Source: Jannaschia sp. CCS1 (GTDB lineage: Bacteria; Pseudomonadota; Alphaproteobacteria; Rhodobacterales; Rhodobacteraceae). From it: a stretch of 64,000 bases of DNA. The position numbers were made by a program, and so were the translations under genes. The stretch lies in NCBI RefSeq assembly GCF_000013565.1, contig NC_007802.1, forward strand, positions 4,211,501-4,275,500, written 5' to 3'. Positions 17,569 through 26,784 of this stretch are shown in pieces (within the stretch, counting starts at the first letter, position 1; every line of letters starts with the position of its first letter). The notes beneath the pieces are model-generated. The model made no database searches and was not told where the DNA came from. It saw nothing but the letters and a program-made list of their open reading frames with translations.

Positions 17569-18432
17569 ATGCCCAGTCTAAAGACGAATGAAGATGCCCT
17601 GGTCGAGATGGCCGTGTCAGGCGTGATCACCACGCCTGCCGTGCGCCCCGGACAATATATTCCCTACCCCGATGGCACCGCGACGGTCCTGCCGGGCATG
17701 TATGGGATCACCTACAATGTGCGTTGCGGCGACCGGGCGTTCGGGTGGGCGGGCGACCATGTGGAGCCTGGCGTGTCCATTGACGATGACGCGGATGCAG
17801 GCCGCCATCACGCGCTGCATTACCTCAATTGCATCGGGAATGAGGCGTTGGTGACGTCGGGCATGGCCGCGGGCGCGCGCGGCATCGTGGTGGGCGAACA
17901 CGCGCGCATTCTGGTGCAGTTTGACGCCGATGCCCATGACGTGATGGCCCCGGGAGACCGCATTCAGGTAATGACGAAAGGCCAGGGTCTGACCCTGACG
18001 GATTATCCTGGCGTGGCCCTCAAAAAGATGAGCCCACGTCTGTTCCATGCGCTTGGCATCACGGAAAGCGATGGGCGATTGCATGTGAGCGTCGCGATGG
18101 AGCTGCCCATCCGCATCATGGGCTCGGGCGCAGAGCTGAATTCCGAATATGTCGATCAGGACCTGATGTCCGGCGACCGGGCGTTGATGGCGGAGTTGGG
18201 CATCGACCAGATGCGCCTTGGTGACGTGATCGCCATCCGCCATGCGGACCACCATTGGGGCCGGTCCTACCGCGAGGGGGCCGTGTCGATCTGTCTGTGC
18301 ATCCATGGCGACAGCGTGATGACCGGTCACGGCCCCGGCATCCTGACCCTGATGACCGCGCGGGGCGGAGAGATTGATTTCACCATTGATGCCTCCGCCA
18401 ATCTTGCCACCCTCCTCGACCTCGGAGCCTGA
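17569..18432 (+). CDS. DUF4438 domain protein (first tandem copy)
   Basis: A 287-aa protein that I assign to the DUF4438 family, function unknown. Characteristic stretches are YPDGTATVLPGMYGITYNV, GDRAFGWAGDHVEPGVSI and a C-terminal GDVIAIRHADHHWGRSYREGAV. It has no signal peptide or membrane segment. AGAGGA ten bases upstream supports the ATG at 17569 over the longer frame. First gene of the plus-strand catabolic operon, followed after one base by a paralogue sharing AFGWAGD, LRLGDVIAI-like and HGPG-type motifs. The pair may form a hetero-oligomeric enzyme. Confidence 0.8.
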   Translation: MPSLKTNEDALVEMAVSGVITTPAVRPGQYIPYPDGTATVLPGMYGITYNVRCGDRAFGWAGDHVEPGVSIDDDADAGRHHALHYLNCIGNEALVTSGMAAGARGIVVGEHARILVQFDADAHDVMAPGDRIQVMTKGQGLTLTDYPGVALKKMSPRLFHALGITESDGRLHVSVAMELPIRIMGSGAELNSEYVDQDLMSGDRALMAELGIDQMRLGDVIAIRHADHHWGRSYREGAVSICLCIHGDSVMTGHGPGILTLMTARGGEIDFTIDASANLATLLDLGA

Positions 18433-18433
18433 T

Positions 18434-19312
18434 ATGAGCATCCAGACCAACGCCGCCGATATCGTCACCGTCTCTGTCATAGGGCAGGTCGCGAACCCGT
18501 CGCTGTCGGGCCTTCCGGCGGAACCCTACCGGCTGGACGCGGACGGCAAGGCGTTCCTGTGGCCGACTTTCGGCGGCATCGTTTACAACGTCACCGTGGG
18601 TGACAGTGCGTTCGGATGGGCGGGCGATTGCATCCACCCCTCAGTCTCCATCACGCACAAGGACGCGAACAAGAACCGCGGCCTGAACGTCTTTGCCTGC
18701 GTCGGCAACGAGGCGATGGTGGCCAGCGGGGCGGCCAAAGGGGCTCGCGGTGTGGTGACAGGTAAATCGGGGCGGTTCTCGGATCAGGTGATTGTGCACT
18801 TTGATACGGAAACACGTCGGAAAATCGCGGTAGACGACAGCATTCTGGTGAAGAGCGAGGGCGTTGGCCTGACCGTGCCGGACTGCCCAGACGTGGCGTT
18901 CAAATCGCTTTCGCCGTCGCTGTTCGACGCGCTGCCGAAGCGGCTGGAGGATGGCGTGTTGAAGATCGGCGTCGTGGGGACCGTGCCGCCGCACTTCGTG
19001 GGTGCAGGCGCGGGGCTGACGTCTGAGGGTGGCTCGCTGCATATCCAGTCCACGGACCGCGCAGCCCTGGCGGAGCACGGCTTGGATCAGCTGCGACTGG
19101 GTGACGTGGTGGCCATTGCGGACACCGATAGTCGCTACAATCACGGCTACCTGCGCGGCGCGATGAGCATCGGGATCGTCGGCCAGACCGATGGACCCCG
19201 CGCGGGGTACGGCCCCGGCATGACGGTGGTGATGACCGCCCCCGCAGGCCAACTTGGCAGCTACGACGCGCCGGGCACGAATATCGCCGACATTCTGGGG
19301 CTATCCGCATGA
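18434..19312 (+). CDS. DUF4438 domain protein (second tandem copy)
   Basis: A 292-aa paralogue of the preceding protein. Shared motifs include FGGIVYNVTVGDSAFGWAGD, VACVGNEA-like and LDQLRLGDVVAIADTDSRYNHGY, and GYGPGMTVVMTAP at the end. Overall similarity is moderate, so the duplication is old. CGGAG just upstream acts as ribosome-binding site, overlapping the end of copy one. Its stop overlaps the Ldh-type dehydrogenase start (ATGA). Function unknown; the conserved acidic and His residues suggest an enzyme rather than a structural protein. Confidence 0.8.
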   Translation: MSIQTNAADIVTVSVIGQVANPSLSGLPAEPYRLDADGKAFLWPTFGGIVYNVTVGDSAFGWAGDCIHPSVSITHKDANKNRGLNVFACVGNEAMVASGAAKGARGVVTGKSGRFSDQVIVHFDTETRRKIAVDDSILVKSEGVGLTVPDCPDVAFKSLSPSLFDALPKRLEDGVLKIGVVGTVPPHFVGAGAGLTSEGGSLHIQSTDRAALAEHGLDQLRLGDVVAIADTDSRYNHGYLRGAMSIGIVGQTDGPRAGYGPGMTVVMTAPAGQLGSYDAPGTNIADILGLSA

Positions 19313-20397
19313 ATCAGACGATTGTGATGACCAATGTAGACCGGGAACAGTTGCGGACCTTCGTGGCAGAGGGGTTTCGAGCCCTCGGATTGACGGAGGA
19401 AGACGCGGGCATTTTCGCCAATGCGCTGATCTTCTCGGAACTGCGTTTTCATCCCGGTCAAGGGCAAGGCGTCGCCCGTCTGCGCAGGTATCACGAGCGG
19501 ATCGGGAATGGAGAGGTCAACCCCCGCGCTGGATGGTCCATCGTCAAGGAAGGGCCCGCTTTGGCACTGGTCGATGCCCACAATGGGATCGGGACCGTTG
19601 CCGCATCAAAAGCGATGGCGCTGGCAATCAAAAAGGCGAAAGAGGGTGGGATCGGCACCGTTGTCGTCCGCAACTCTACCCACTACGGCTCCAGCGCGGT
19701 TCATGCCTGTCAGGCGCTGGAGCATGGGTGTATCGGTGTGGCCTTCACCAACGCGGGCCCAGAAATGGCGCCTTGGGGTGGGCGCGAAGGCGTGACCGGC
19801 ACCAACCCCTGGTCCATCGCCGCGCCATCGGATCAAGGCTTCCCCACCGTCCTCGACATCGCGATCACGACAGCGGGCAAGGGCATGATGAACTGGCTGA
19901 TCCGCGAAGGGAAGAAAATGCCGCTGGATTGGGCGATCACACCCGACGGCGACGAAACGGACGATCCCGCCGCCGCATTGAAGGGGCCGTTGTTGGGAAT
20001 CGGCGGGCATAAGGGCTATGGGCTGGCCTTCATGACAGAGGCTTTGACCGGCGTCCTGTCGGGTGGCGGCTTTGGCCTGACCCCCTATTCCGATCCGCAA
20101 AAACTGGACGTCTCGCACTACTTTCAGGCCATTGATATCGAATGGTTCATGGACCCGGACGATTACGCCACGCGCATGGGCGCGTTCGTGCAGATGGCCA
20201 AGACCCGCGCGCTGCGCCCCGGGTTTGACGAGATCCTCGTGCCCGGCGAACAGGAGGCGCGCCGGACTGCCGCGAAGGCTGAAAACGGCGTGCCGATTGA
20301 TGATGTCGTACTGGCGGACATGCAGGCGCTGGGGCGAGAGCTCGGGTTGAAAACGCCGCTGGACGGACTTGGTCCCTACACGGGCAGCACGCTGTGA
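19309..20397 (+). CDS. Ldh family NAD(P)-dependent oxidoreductase (malate/ureidoglycolate dehydrogenase-like)
   Basis: A 362-aa member of the malate/L-lactate dehydrogenase superfamily (not classical LDH), with RNSTHYGSSAVHACQALEHG, GGREGVTGTNPWSIAAP and GHKGYGLAFMTEALTGVLSGG. The family includes ureidoglycolate dehydrogenase AllD, delta-1-piperideine-2-carboxylate reductase and sulfolactate dehydrogenase. AllD activity would suit the AllA-like and allantoinase-like genes of the island, but a cyclic imine reductase is also possible. ATGA overlap upstream, GTGA overlap downstream. Confidence 0.85.
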   Translation: MNQTIVMTNVDREQLRTFVAEGFRALGLTEEDAGIFANALIFSELRFHPGQGQGVARLRRYHERIGNGEVNPRAGWSIVKEGPALALVDAHNGIGTVAASKAMALAIKKAKEGGIGTVVVRNSTHYGSSAVHACQALEHGCIGVAFTNAGPEMAPWGGREGVTGTNPWSIAAPSDQGFPTVLDIAITTAGKGMMNWLIREGKKMPLDWAITPDGDETDDPAAALKGPLLGIGGHKGYGLAFMTEALTGVLSGGGFGLTPYSDPQKLDVSHYFQAIDIEWFMDPDDYATRMGAFVQMAKTRALRPGFDEILVPGEQEARRTAAKAENGVPIDDVVLADMQALGRELGLKTPLDGLGPYTGSTL

Positions 20398-21545
20398 CAC
20401 CGCTGGAGCCCACTTTCTTCGCCCGCGCGCGAGATCGGCTACGTGCCCGCGCGATGAATGCAGGGCTCGACGGATTGCTTCTGCTGCGTGCCCCCAATCT
20501 GGCCTACGCGACGGGGCTGTTTCTATCTGCCAACGAACGCCCCATGGGCGTCTGGCTGCCCATGGATGGTGACCCGATCCTGATGCTGCCAGGCCTGGAG
20601 CGGGAGAATGCCAAGGGCACGGGGCTGACCGATCTGCGGTTCTATGACGAATTTCCGGGAAAGGAGCCGCCGGTGCTGTGGATGCTGGATCAGATCGGCC
20701 GCAAGCACATCGGAATCGACGCTCTGGATGCAGCGCTTCTGGATGCGGCGCGCGACAAGGCAGTGCGGATCGACCTGACCGATCACGCCATGGCCGCACG
20801 TACCATCAAGGAGCCCGAGGAAATCGCGCTGACGGTCGAGGCGGCGTCCTTCGCGGACCTGTTTCTGACTCGTCTGCATGCGGCGGCGGGCGATATCATC
20901 AACCAAGGCGGGACGGAGGCCGATCTGATGGCCGACGCCATGGCCCACGCACGCGGTGCTTTGATGGCCAAACACAAGCAGGCTTTTTCGGGCACGCCCA
21001 TGGGCATCACCGCGTCCGTCCATTCAGGGCCGCGCGCCGCTCTGCCCCATGGCGCGGTGCTGGAACGTGTGCCGCAACCCGGTGAGACGCTGATTGCGGG
21101 GATCGGGGCCAGTTTGGGCGGCTACCATGCCGAAAGCGGCGTGACCCTGATCGTAGGCAGCATCAGCGCGGAACAACGCCAGATCATGGCGGCCATGAAG
21201 GCGTGCAACGACGCGGGCGTAGCGGCTTGCGGGGCCCGCACGACCTGCACCCAAGCCAATGATGCCGCATTGGATGCGCTGCGTGCCGCAGGTCTCGGCG
21301 ACACCATACGTCACCGCATCGGCCATGGCATGGGGCTGGAAGGACACGAAGACCCGTGGCTCGCCCCCGGCGATCCAACACCAATCCAGACCCATATGAT
21401 TTTCTCCAACGAGCCCGGCGTCTACCGGCCCGGGATCGACGGATACCGCACCATCAACACCATGATCGTGACCGAGGACGGCGTCGACATCCCGTCCCGG
21501 TTCCAAGCCAACACGCCCATTGACGCCCGCGTCATCGCCCTTTGA
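20394..21545 (+). CDS. M24 family protein (creatinase-like, metal ligands not conserved)
   Basis: A 383-aa protein with an N-terminal creatinase-type domain and a C-terminal pita-bread fold. Of the five M24 metal ligands, His in IGHGMGLEGHEDPW and Glu in FSNEPGVYRPG remain. The first Asp is replaced in LIAGIGASLGGYHAESGVT (the second position is Glu), and the last Glu is Asn in YRTINTMIVTEDG. Loss of ligands is a feature of creatinase and some C-N hydrolases, so cleavage of an amidine or ring amide is more likely than prolidase activity. GTG start overlapping the dehydrogenase stop. Confidence 0.8.
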   Translation: MTPLEPTFFARARDRLRARAMNAGLDGLLLLRAPNLAYATGLFLSANERPMGVWLPMDGDPILMLPGLERENAKGTGLTDLRFYDEFPGKEPPVLWMLDQIGRKHIGIDALDAALLDAARDKAVRIDLTDHAMAARTIKEPEEIALTVEAASFADLFLTRLHAAAGDIINQGGTEADLMADAMAHARGALMAKHKQAFSGTPMGITASVHSGPRAALPHGAVLERVPQPGETLIAGIGASLGGYHAESGVTLIVGSISAEQRQIMAAMKACNDAGVAACGARTTCTQANDAALDALRAAGLGDTIRHRIGHGMGLEGHEDPWLAPGDPTPIQTHMIFSNEPGVYRPGIDGYRTINTMIVTEDGVDIPSRFQANTPIDARVIAL

Positions 21546-21558
21546 AGGAGCCTGAGAG

Positions 21559-22788
21559 ATGCCCGAACCCGCCTCCTGGAAATACCAGAAGATCACCAAG
21601 CCGATGTTCGAGGCCGAGGCCGTGGACTGCGTTTTCTTCGGACGGGTCATCACCTGTGTGGGGGATGAGGTGATCGAGGATGGGTTCGTGCACCTGAAGG
21701 ACGGCAAAATCGCCGCCGTGGGCGTGCGTGGCGAAGCGCCAGATGGGCCAGACACCGTAGATACCCACGGCAGCAAGACGCTGATGCCCGGAATGATGAA
21801 CAGCCACGCGCATCTATCGTGGGATGGAATCCACGAACTGAGCCAGCAGTCCATGTTCGACCCGCCAGAGATCCGCGCCTACAAGGCGGCGGGCAACATG
21901 CTGAAAAGCCTGCGTGCGGGGATCACGCTGGTGCGCGATCTGGGGGTCCATGACGCCAACCTGTTCACCAAGCAGGCCGTGGCGCAGGGGATCTTTCCCG
22001 GCCCGCGCCTTCTGGTCTCGGGCGAAAGCATTATCCAGACCGGCGGGCATACCTATTGGGTGTGCCGGGAGGCATCGGGCGCGGACGAAATGCGGCGGGC
22101 CGTTCGTGATCAGGTCAAAGGCGGGGCCGATCTGATCAAGATAATGGCCTGTCACGACACGCTGGAATTCACCGACGACGAATTGCATGCGGTCATTGAC
22201 GAGGCGCACCGCAACCGACTGCCGATCACCGCGCACGCCACCTACAACGATTGTATCGCCCGCGTGGCCGAATTCGGCGTCGATTGTGTGGAACACGGCG
22301 GGTCGATGACGGACGAGACGATCCAGATCCTGCTGGACAAGAAGCTGCCCATCGTGACGACCTTCTCGGCCCTTGTCATTCAGGCCAATGAAGAGATCGC
22401 CCGCGCCTTCGGCATCCCGGAATGGAAGATTGAAGAGCGGAAGAAAGCCGTGGCGGATAAGTCCCGGTTCGACGGGCTCGTGCGGGCAGCCAAGGCCGGT
22501 GTGCCCATCGTCTTCGGCACCGACGCGGGCAGCCCCGCGGTGGAGCATGACCGCATCGTGCCCGAGCTTGGCTTCATGGTGGAGGTCGGCGTTTGCCCGG
22601 ACAATCTGGATGCCCTACGCGCGATTACGGCACGCGCCGCCGTCCTGAACGGGTTTGGCGACACGCTCGGGACGTTAGAGGCCGGAAAGCTGGCGGACAT
22701 GATCGTGGTGGACGGCAAGCCGGATCACGACCTGACCGCATTGGAGAAGATCGAGATGACCTTCATCGACGGAAAGAGGATGCATTGA
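21559..22788 (+). CDS. Metal-dependent amidohydrolase (imidazolonepropionase/prolidase-like)
   Basis: A 409-aa amidohydrolase. The binuclear metal site is complete: HAHL near residue 86, carboxylated Lys in GADLIKIMACHD, His in PITAHATYND, His in CVEHGGSMTD and Asp in VFGTDAGSP. The closest types hydrolyse imidazolones, dipeptides or N-acyl amides. AAGGAG lies 8-9 bases before the ATG. It ends with a TGATG overlap into the aminotransferase gene. Probably opens a ring or cleaves an amide in the island's pathway. Confidence 0.85.
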   Translation: MPEPASWKYQKITKPMFEAEAVDCVFFGRVITCVGDEVIEDGFVHLKDGKIAAVGVRGEAPDGPDTVDTHGSKTLMPGMMNSHAHLSWDGIHELSQQSMFDPPEIRAYKAAGNMLKSLRAGITLVRDLGVHDANLFTKQAVAQGIFPGPRLLVSGESIIQTGGHTYWVCREASGADEMRRAVRDQVKGGADLIKIMACHDTLEFTDDELHAVIDEAHRNRLPITAHATYNDCIARVAEFGVDCVEHGGSMTDETIQILLDKKLPIVTTFSALVIQANEEIARAFGIPEWKIEERKKAVADKSRFDGLVRAAKAGVPIVFGTDAGSPAVEHDRIVPELGFMVEVGVCPDNLDALRAITARAAVLNGFGDTLGTLEAGKLADMIVVDGKPDHDLTALEKIEMTFIDGKRMH

Positions 22789-23972
22789 TGGGATCGCTTC
22801 TGCATGACCGTACCTCCCCCCGTATCGTGGAGGAGGACGGGTCCTTCCGCACAAAGATGCTGGAAATCGCCTCGGGCCTCGACAACGTCATCGCGTTGGG
22901 GCGCGGGGACCCCGACTTCCACACGCCTGCCCATGTGGTGGAGGCCGCAAAAGCTGCGCTGGACGATAACCAACACCATTACACCGGGCCCACCGGTCTG
23001 CCCCCATTGCGGCAGGCAATCTGCGACAACCTAAAAGCGGATTACGGGCTGGACTACGGCCCGGATGAGATCATCGTCACTGCGGGTGTGCAGGAAAGCA
23101 TCATGCTATGCATGTTGGGTCTTGTGCAGGCGGGTGACGAGGTTTTGATCACGTCACCGCGCTTCACCACCTACGACACGGCGGTGCATCTGTGCGGCGG
23201 CGTGCCGATCCCGGTGCCGACGTATCAGAAGGACGATTTCGCACTGGATGTGGATGAAATCGAAAAACGGATAACGCCCAAGACGCGCATGTTTGTGCTG
23301 GTGTCGCCCAACAACCCCACGGGCGCGGTGACGCCACCCGACGTGATCCGGCGGATCGCGGATCTGGCGATCAAGCACGACATTCTGGTGATCGCAGACG
23401 AGATCTATGCCAAGCTAATTTACCCACCGCATGAGCACCTGTCGCTGGCGACACTGCCCGGCATGAAAGACCGCACGATCACACTGAACGGGTTCTCCAA
23501 AACCTATGCCATGACCGGATGGCGGGTCGGTTACATGGCTGCGCCCGCCGATTTCGTGGAAAAACTGACCGAGCCGCGCCACACGCTGTCGATCAATACC
23601 TGCACCGTGTCGCAATACGCGGCTTTGGCCGCCCTGACCGGCCCGCAAGATGAGATGGAGGGGAGCTTTGCCGACTACGCCGCGCGGCGCGACTATTTGA
23701 TGGGCGCGCTGACCCAGGCCGGGCTGAGCTACGGCGCACCGGGCGGGGCGTTCTACATCTACACCAACATTTCTTCTACAGGAATGAAGGCGAAGTCCTT
23801 CTGCGAAAACCTGTTGCGGGACGCGGGCGTCATGGTTTTTCCGGGTGACATGTTCGGGGAACCCGACAGCGACTTCATCCGCATCTCCTACCTCCAACCC
23901 CTGCCTGTGATTGAAGAGGCGATGGCGCGGATCAAGCGGTTCATTGCCGCCCACAAGGGAGCGGCCGCATGA
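22788..23972 (+). CDS. Class I/II pyridoxal-phosphate aminotransferase (second copy)
   Basis: A 394-aa aminotransferase with the PLP Lys in LNGFSKTYAMTGWRVGY, VSPNNPTG and IADEIYAKL. It starts inside the stop of the amidohydrolase gene (TGATG), which excludes the longer upstream frame, and overlaps the next gene as ATGA. Paralogous to the enzyme at 14605 (shared LGRGDPD opening). It may handle the second amino group of the substrate or the reverse amino donor. Confidence 0.85.
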   Translation: MGSLLHDRTSPRIVEEDGSFRTKMLEIASGLDNVIALGRGDPDFHTPAHVVEAAKAALDDNQHHYTGPTGLPPLRQAICDNLKADYGLDYGPDEIIVTAGVQESIMLCMLGLVQAGDEVLITSPRFTTYDTAVHLCGGVPIPVPTYQKDDFALDVDEIEKRITPKTRMFVLVSPNNPTGAVTPPDVIRRIADLAIKHDILVIADEIYAKLIYPPHEHLSLATLPGMKDRTITLNGFSKTYAMTGWRVGYMAAPADFVEKLTEPRHTLSINTCTVSQYAALAALTGPQDEMEGSFADYAARRDYLMGALTQAGLSYGAPGGAFYIYTNISSTGMKAKSFCENLLRDAGVMVFPGDMFGEPDSDFIRISYLQPLPVIEEAMARIKRFIAAHKGAAA

Positions 23973-25399
23973 ACAATCTGACCCCAAACTCGGATGAGAA
24001 ATTCGTTGGCATCCAGGTCTCTCCGATCAGTTTCATTGATGAGGGCGTCGATACGGTTCTGGACACGCTGAAGGACCGAGTGGGCGTGAACGTCCTGATG
24101 CTTGGCACTGTGTCCTGGCTGGGCCTGAAGACCGGTCGATCCATTGCGCACGCGTTGGATGGTTGGCCAGACCACGGCGTGCCGGAGCCGTTTACGATGA
24201 AAGGCGGCGCCTATTACAACCCCGATCCACGTTACTACACCAAGACGCTGATCAAGGACTTTCGCGCCAAAGACAAGGAGATGGAGGGGATCGATATCCT
24301 CGATCTGGTCATCCCCGAGGCCCACAAACGCGACATGAAAGTCTATGTCGAGCTGATGGAGCCGTTCTTCAAATACGCAGGTCATGGGTCGGTCAACAAC
24401 ATCGAGATCCCCAATCTCGCGACCTGCATGGAGGTTGATGTGTTCGGCGTCCGTAAGGATGAGCCGAGCACGTCGAACCCCGACTACCGTAACTGGATGC
24501 ATGCGATCATCGAGGATCAGGTGCGCAACTACGAGATCGACGGGATCATGTGGTGCAATGAGCGGAACTCTCCGCTGGATCAGATGATGCAGGGCCAAGC
24601 CCCGGGTGATTTTTCGGAGGCCGCGCGGGCGGAAGCCACCCTTCGCGGCATTGATGTAGAGGCCTGCCGCCGCGCCTGCATCGCGATGTATGATTTTATG
24701 CAGGATGCGTTGGGTGGAAAGGAATTCGATGACGGAGCCTTCATCACCTTCATCCGGGTGCTGCTGGACAACCCGGAATTCCTGATCTGGGAGCGTTTCT
24801 GGCTAGAGAGAAACAAGGACCTCGACCGGGAATTGTACGGGTTGGTGAAGTGGTGCAAGCCGCACCTGCCCTTCGGTCTGAACGTCTGGAACCGCAATCA
24901 TTTCAACCTGTTCCGCCGCGCGCAATGGCCGTGGGAGGAACAAACGATGTATGCCGACTGGGTAAAGCCGATCACCTACCAGCACCAATCCGGAGAGATC
25001 TGGCACAAGGAGTTCGGCTTCTTCCAGAAAACGATCCTGCGCGATTTCGACCCTGCTGTGGCGATGCAGATCATGGACGGAATTTTGGGGATCAGAGGCT
25101 CTGGTCTGGACCGGGTGGTGCAGGACGGGTTGGACCCCGACACCTACGTCTACGGCCAATGCGAGGCGGCGCTGACCGGCGTTCACGACAAGGCGAAGGT
25201 GTTCATGGGTCTGGGCATCGATGCGCCTCGCGTGCGGGCGGATCAGGCGAAATGCACGCCGGATATCGCCTATCGGTCAGTCATGGCGACGTATCGTGCG
25301 GGCGGGCATGGGGTGGTCTTGTCGCCCAACTATGCCTCCATGCATCTGACCAATCTGGACGGCGTGGCCAAGGCCCTGACGGAATTGGGGTTGAAATGA
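23969..25399 (+). CDS. Glycosidase-like TIM-barrel protein of unknown function
   Basis: A 476-aa cytoplasmic protein that I do not recognise with certainty. Repeated beta-alpha signatures such as VGVNVLMLGTVSWLG, DMKVYVELMEPF, YEIDGIMWCNERNS, PFGLNVWNRNHFN and KPITYQHQSG look like the strands of a TIM barrel, with Glu and Asp at strand ends as in retaining glycosidases. No signal peptide. It sits between an aminotransferase and an allantoinase-like gene with 4-bp overlaps on both sides. A sugar or cyclitol moiety in the substrate would explain it and the Gfo/Idh/MocA pair. Confidence 0.6.
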   Translation: MNNLTPNSDEKFVGIQVSPISFIDEGVDTVLDTLKDRVGVNVLMLGTVSWLGLKTGRSIAHALDGWPDHGVPEPFTMKGGAYYNPDPRYYTKTLIKDFRAKDKEMEGIDILDLVIPEAHKRDMKVYVELMEPFFKYAGHGSVNNIEIPNLATCMEVDVFGVRKDEPSTSNPDYRNWMHAIIEDQVRNYEIDGIMWCNERNSPLDQMMQGQAPGDFSEAARAEATLRGIDVEACRRACIAMYDFMQDALGGKEFDDGAFITFIRVLLDNPEFLIWERFWLERNKDLDRELYGLVKWCKPHLPFGLNVWNRNHFNLFRRAQWPWEEQTMYADWVKPITYQHQSGEIWHKEFGFFQKTILRDFDPAVAMQIMDGILGIRGSGLDRVVQDGLDPDTYVYGQCEAALTGVHDKAKVFMGLGIDAPRVRADQAKCTPDIAYRSVMATYRAGGHGVVLSPNYASMHLTNLDGVAKALTELGLK

Positions 25400-26784
25400 G
25401 CGCGTTGGATACGGTCATTGCCGGCGGCGACGTACTGTTGCCCGATGGGCTCACGCGGATTGATCTGGGCCTGAGCGACGGCAAGGTTGCGGGGCTTTTC
25501 GCGCCCGGCACGGCGCCCAATGCTGCAGAGGTCATCAACGCCACGGGTCTGACAGTTCTGCCCGGCATCGTAGACATCCACTTCCACGTCCGCGCGCCTG
25601 CCTACCCGGAACGCGGCACCGTGCTGTCCGAGACGCGGGCGGCGGCGGCGGGTGGTGTCACCACGTTGTTTGAGATGCCGATCTCCAAACCCTGTTGCTC
25701 AACCCCCGAAGAACTCGCCCACCGCCGCGATCATTTCGCAGAGACCGCGGTGATCGACTTTGCGCTCTACGCCGCGCCGGGGGATCTGACGGTAGAGAGC
25801 CGGGACAAGATGATGGAACTGGGCTGCATCGCGTGGAAGATCTTCACCACGCCCGCACCAGACGGCCGCGCCGACGAATTCGAAGGGCTGGCTTTCCCGG
25901 ATGAGGCGGACCAACTGCGTGCTTTGAGATTGCTGGCAACTACGGCGTTGCCGGTCGTGGTCCATGCCGAAAGCGCACAACTTTTGGGATATTTCGAGGA
26001 CGCCGCCAAAGCGCTGGACCCGGCGGATGCGGCCACACACAACGAATCTCGCCCTGCGATCTGCGAATCCGTCGCCGTGGCGAAACTTCTGACGATGAAC
26101 ATGGAGGCACAGGCCAAGCTGCACATCGCCCATGTCACCAATGCGCAGACCGTCGATGTATTGCGCGCATTCTCGGGAACATCAGACTTCACCGCCGAGA
26201 CCTGCCCGCAATACCTTTTCACGACAGAGGCCGATGTTGCCAAGGCGGGCATCTATGCCAAGGTGAACCCGCCGATCCGCTTTCAATCGGATCAGGACGC
26301 ACTTTGGCAAGCGATCGAGGACGGCGTGATCAACTACGTGACCACCGACCATGCGCCGTTTGCCAAGGCAGAGAAACAGGCGTCCGAGGGTGATTTTCCA
26401 GGCGCTCCGCCCGGTGTGCCGGGGATCGAGTTCATTGTGCCCGCCATGCTGGACGCCGTGTCGCGGGGGCGGCTGAGTCTGAAACGCGCCCATGAGTTGA
26501 TATGCTCCAACGGAGCCAGGCGCTACGGCCTCTACCCGCACAAGGGCGCTCTACTGCCTGGAAGCTCTGCCGACGTGACGCTGGTGGATTTGAAGGGTGA
26601 GACGACGTTTTCGCCCGAGACGATGCACACCCACGCCCGCGAGGTGGCCCATCTGTTCTATGGGCGCAGGCTCCGCGGCAAGGTCACGCGCACCATCCGG
26701 GCTGGTCAGACGGTGTTTCACGATGGTGAGATCACCGGGTCCCGGGGCGCAGGCCGCTACATCACACCCGGGTTCACGCCCTAG
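25396..26784 (+). CDS. Allantoinase/dihydroorotase-like cyclic amidohydrolase
   Basis: A 462-aa cyclic amidohydrolase: HFHVRAPAYPERG (His-x-His), carboxylated Lys in GCIAWKIFTT, His in PVVVHAES, His in LHIAHVTN and Asp in VTTDHAPF. The family hydrolyses hydantoins, dihydropyrimidines or allantoin. It is the last gene of the plus-strand catabolic operon and starts with an ATGA overlap. Its stop shares the CTAG at 26781-26784 with the convergent dppC stop. With the unrelated PuuE-type protein it gives the island two candidate ring-opening enzymes. Confidence 0.85.
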   Translation: MSALDTVIAGGDVLLPDGLTRIDLGLSDGKVAGLFAPGTAPNAAEVINATGLTVLPGIVDIHFHVRAPAYPERGTVLSETRAAAAGGVTTLFEMPISKPCCSTPEELAHRRDHFAETAVIDFALYAAPGDLTVESRDKMMELGCIAWKIFTTPAPDGRADEFEGLAFPDEADQLRALRLLATTALPVVVHAESAQLLGYFEDAAKALDPADAATHNESRPAICESVAVAKLLTMNMEAQAKLHIAHVTNAQTVDVLRAFSGTSDFTAETCPQYLFTTEADVAKAGIYAKVNPPIRFQSDQDALWQAIEDGVINYVTTDHAPFAKAEKQASEGDFPGAPPGVPGIEFIVPAMLDAVSRGRLSLKRAHELICSNGARRYGLYPHKGALLPGSSADVTLVDLKGETTFSPETMHTHAREVAHLFYGRRLRGKVTRTIRAGQTVFHDGEITGSRGAGRYITPGFTP

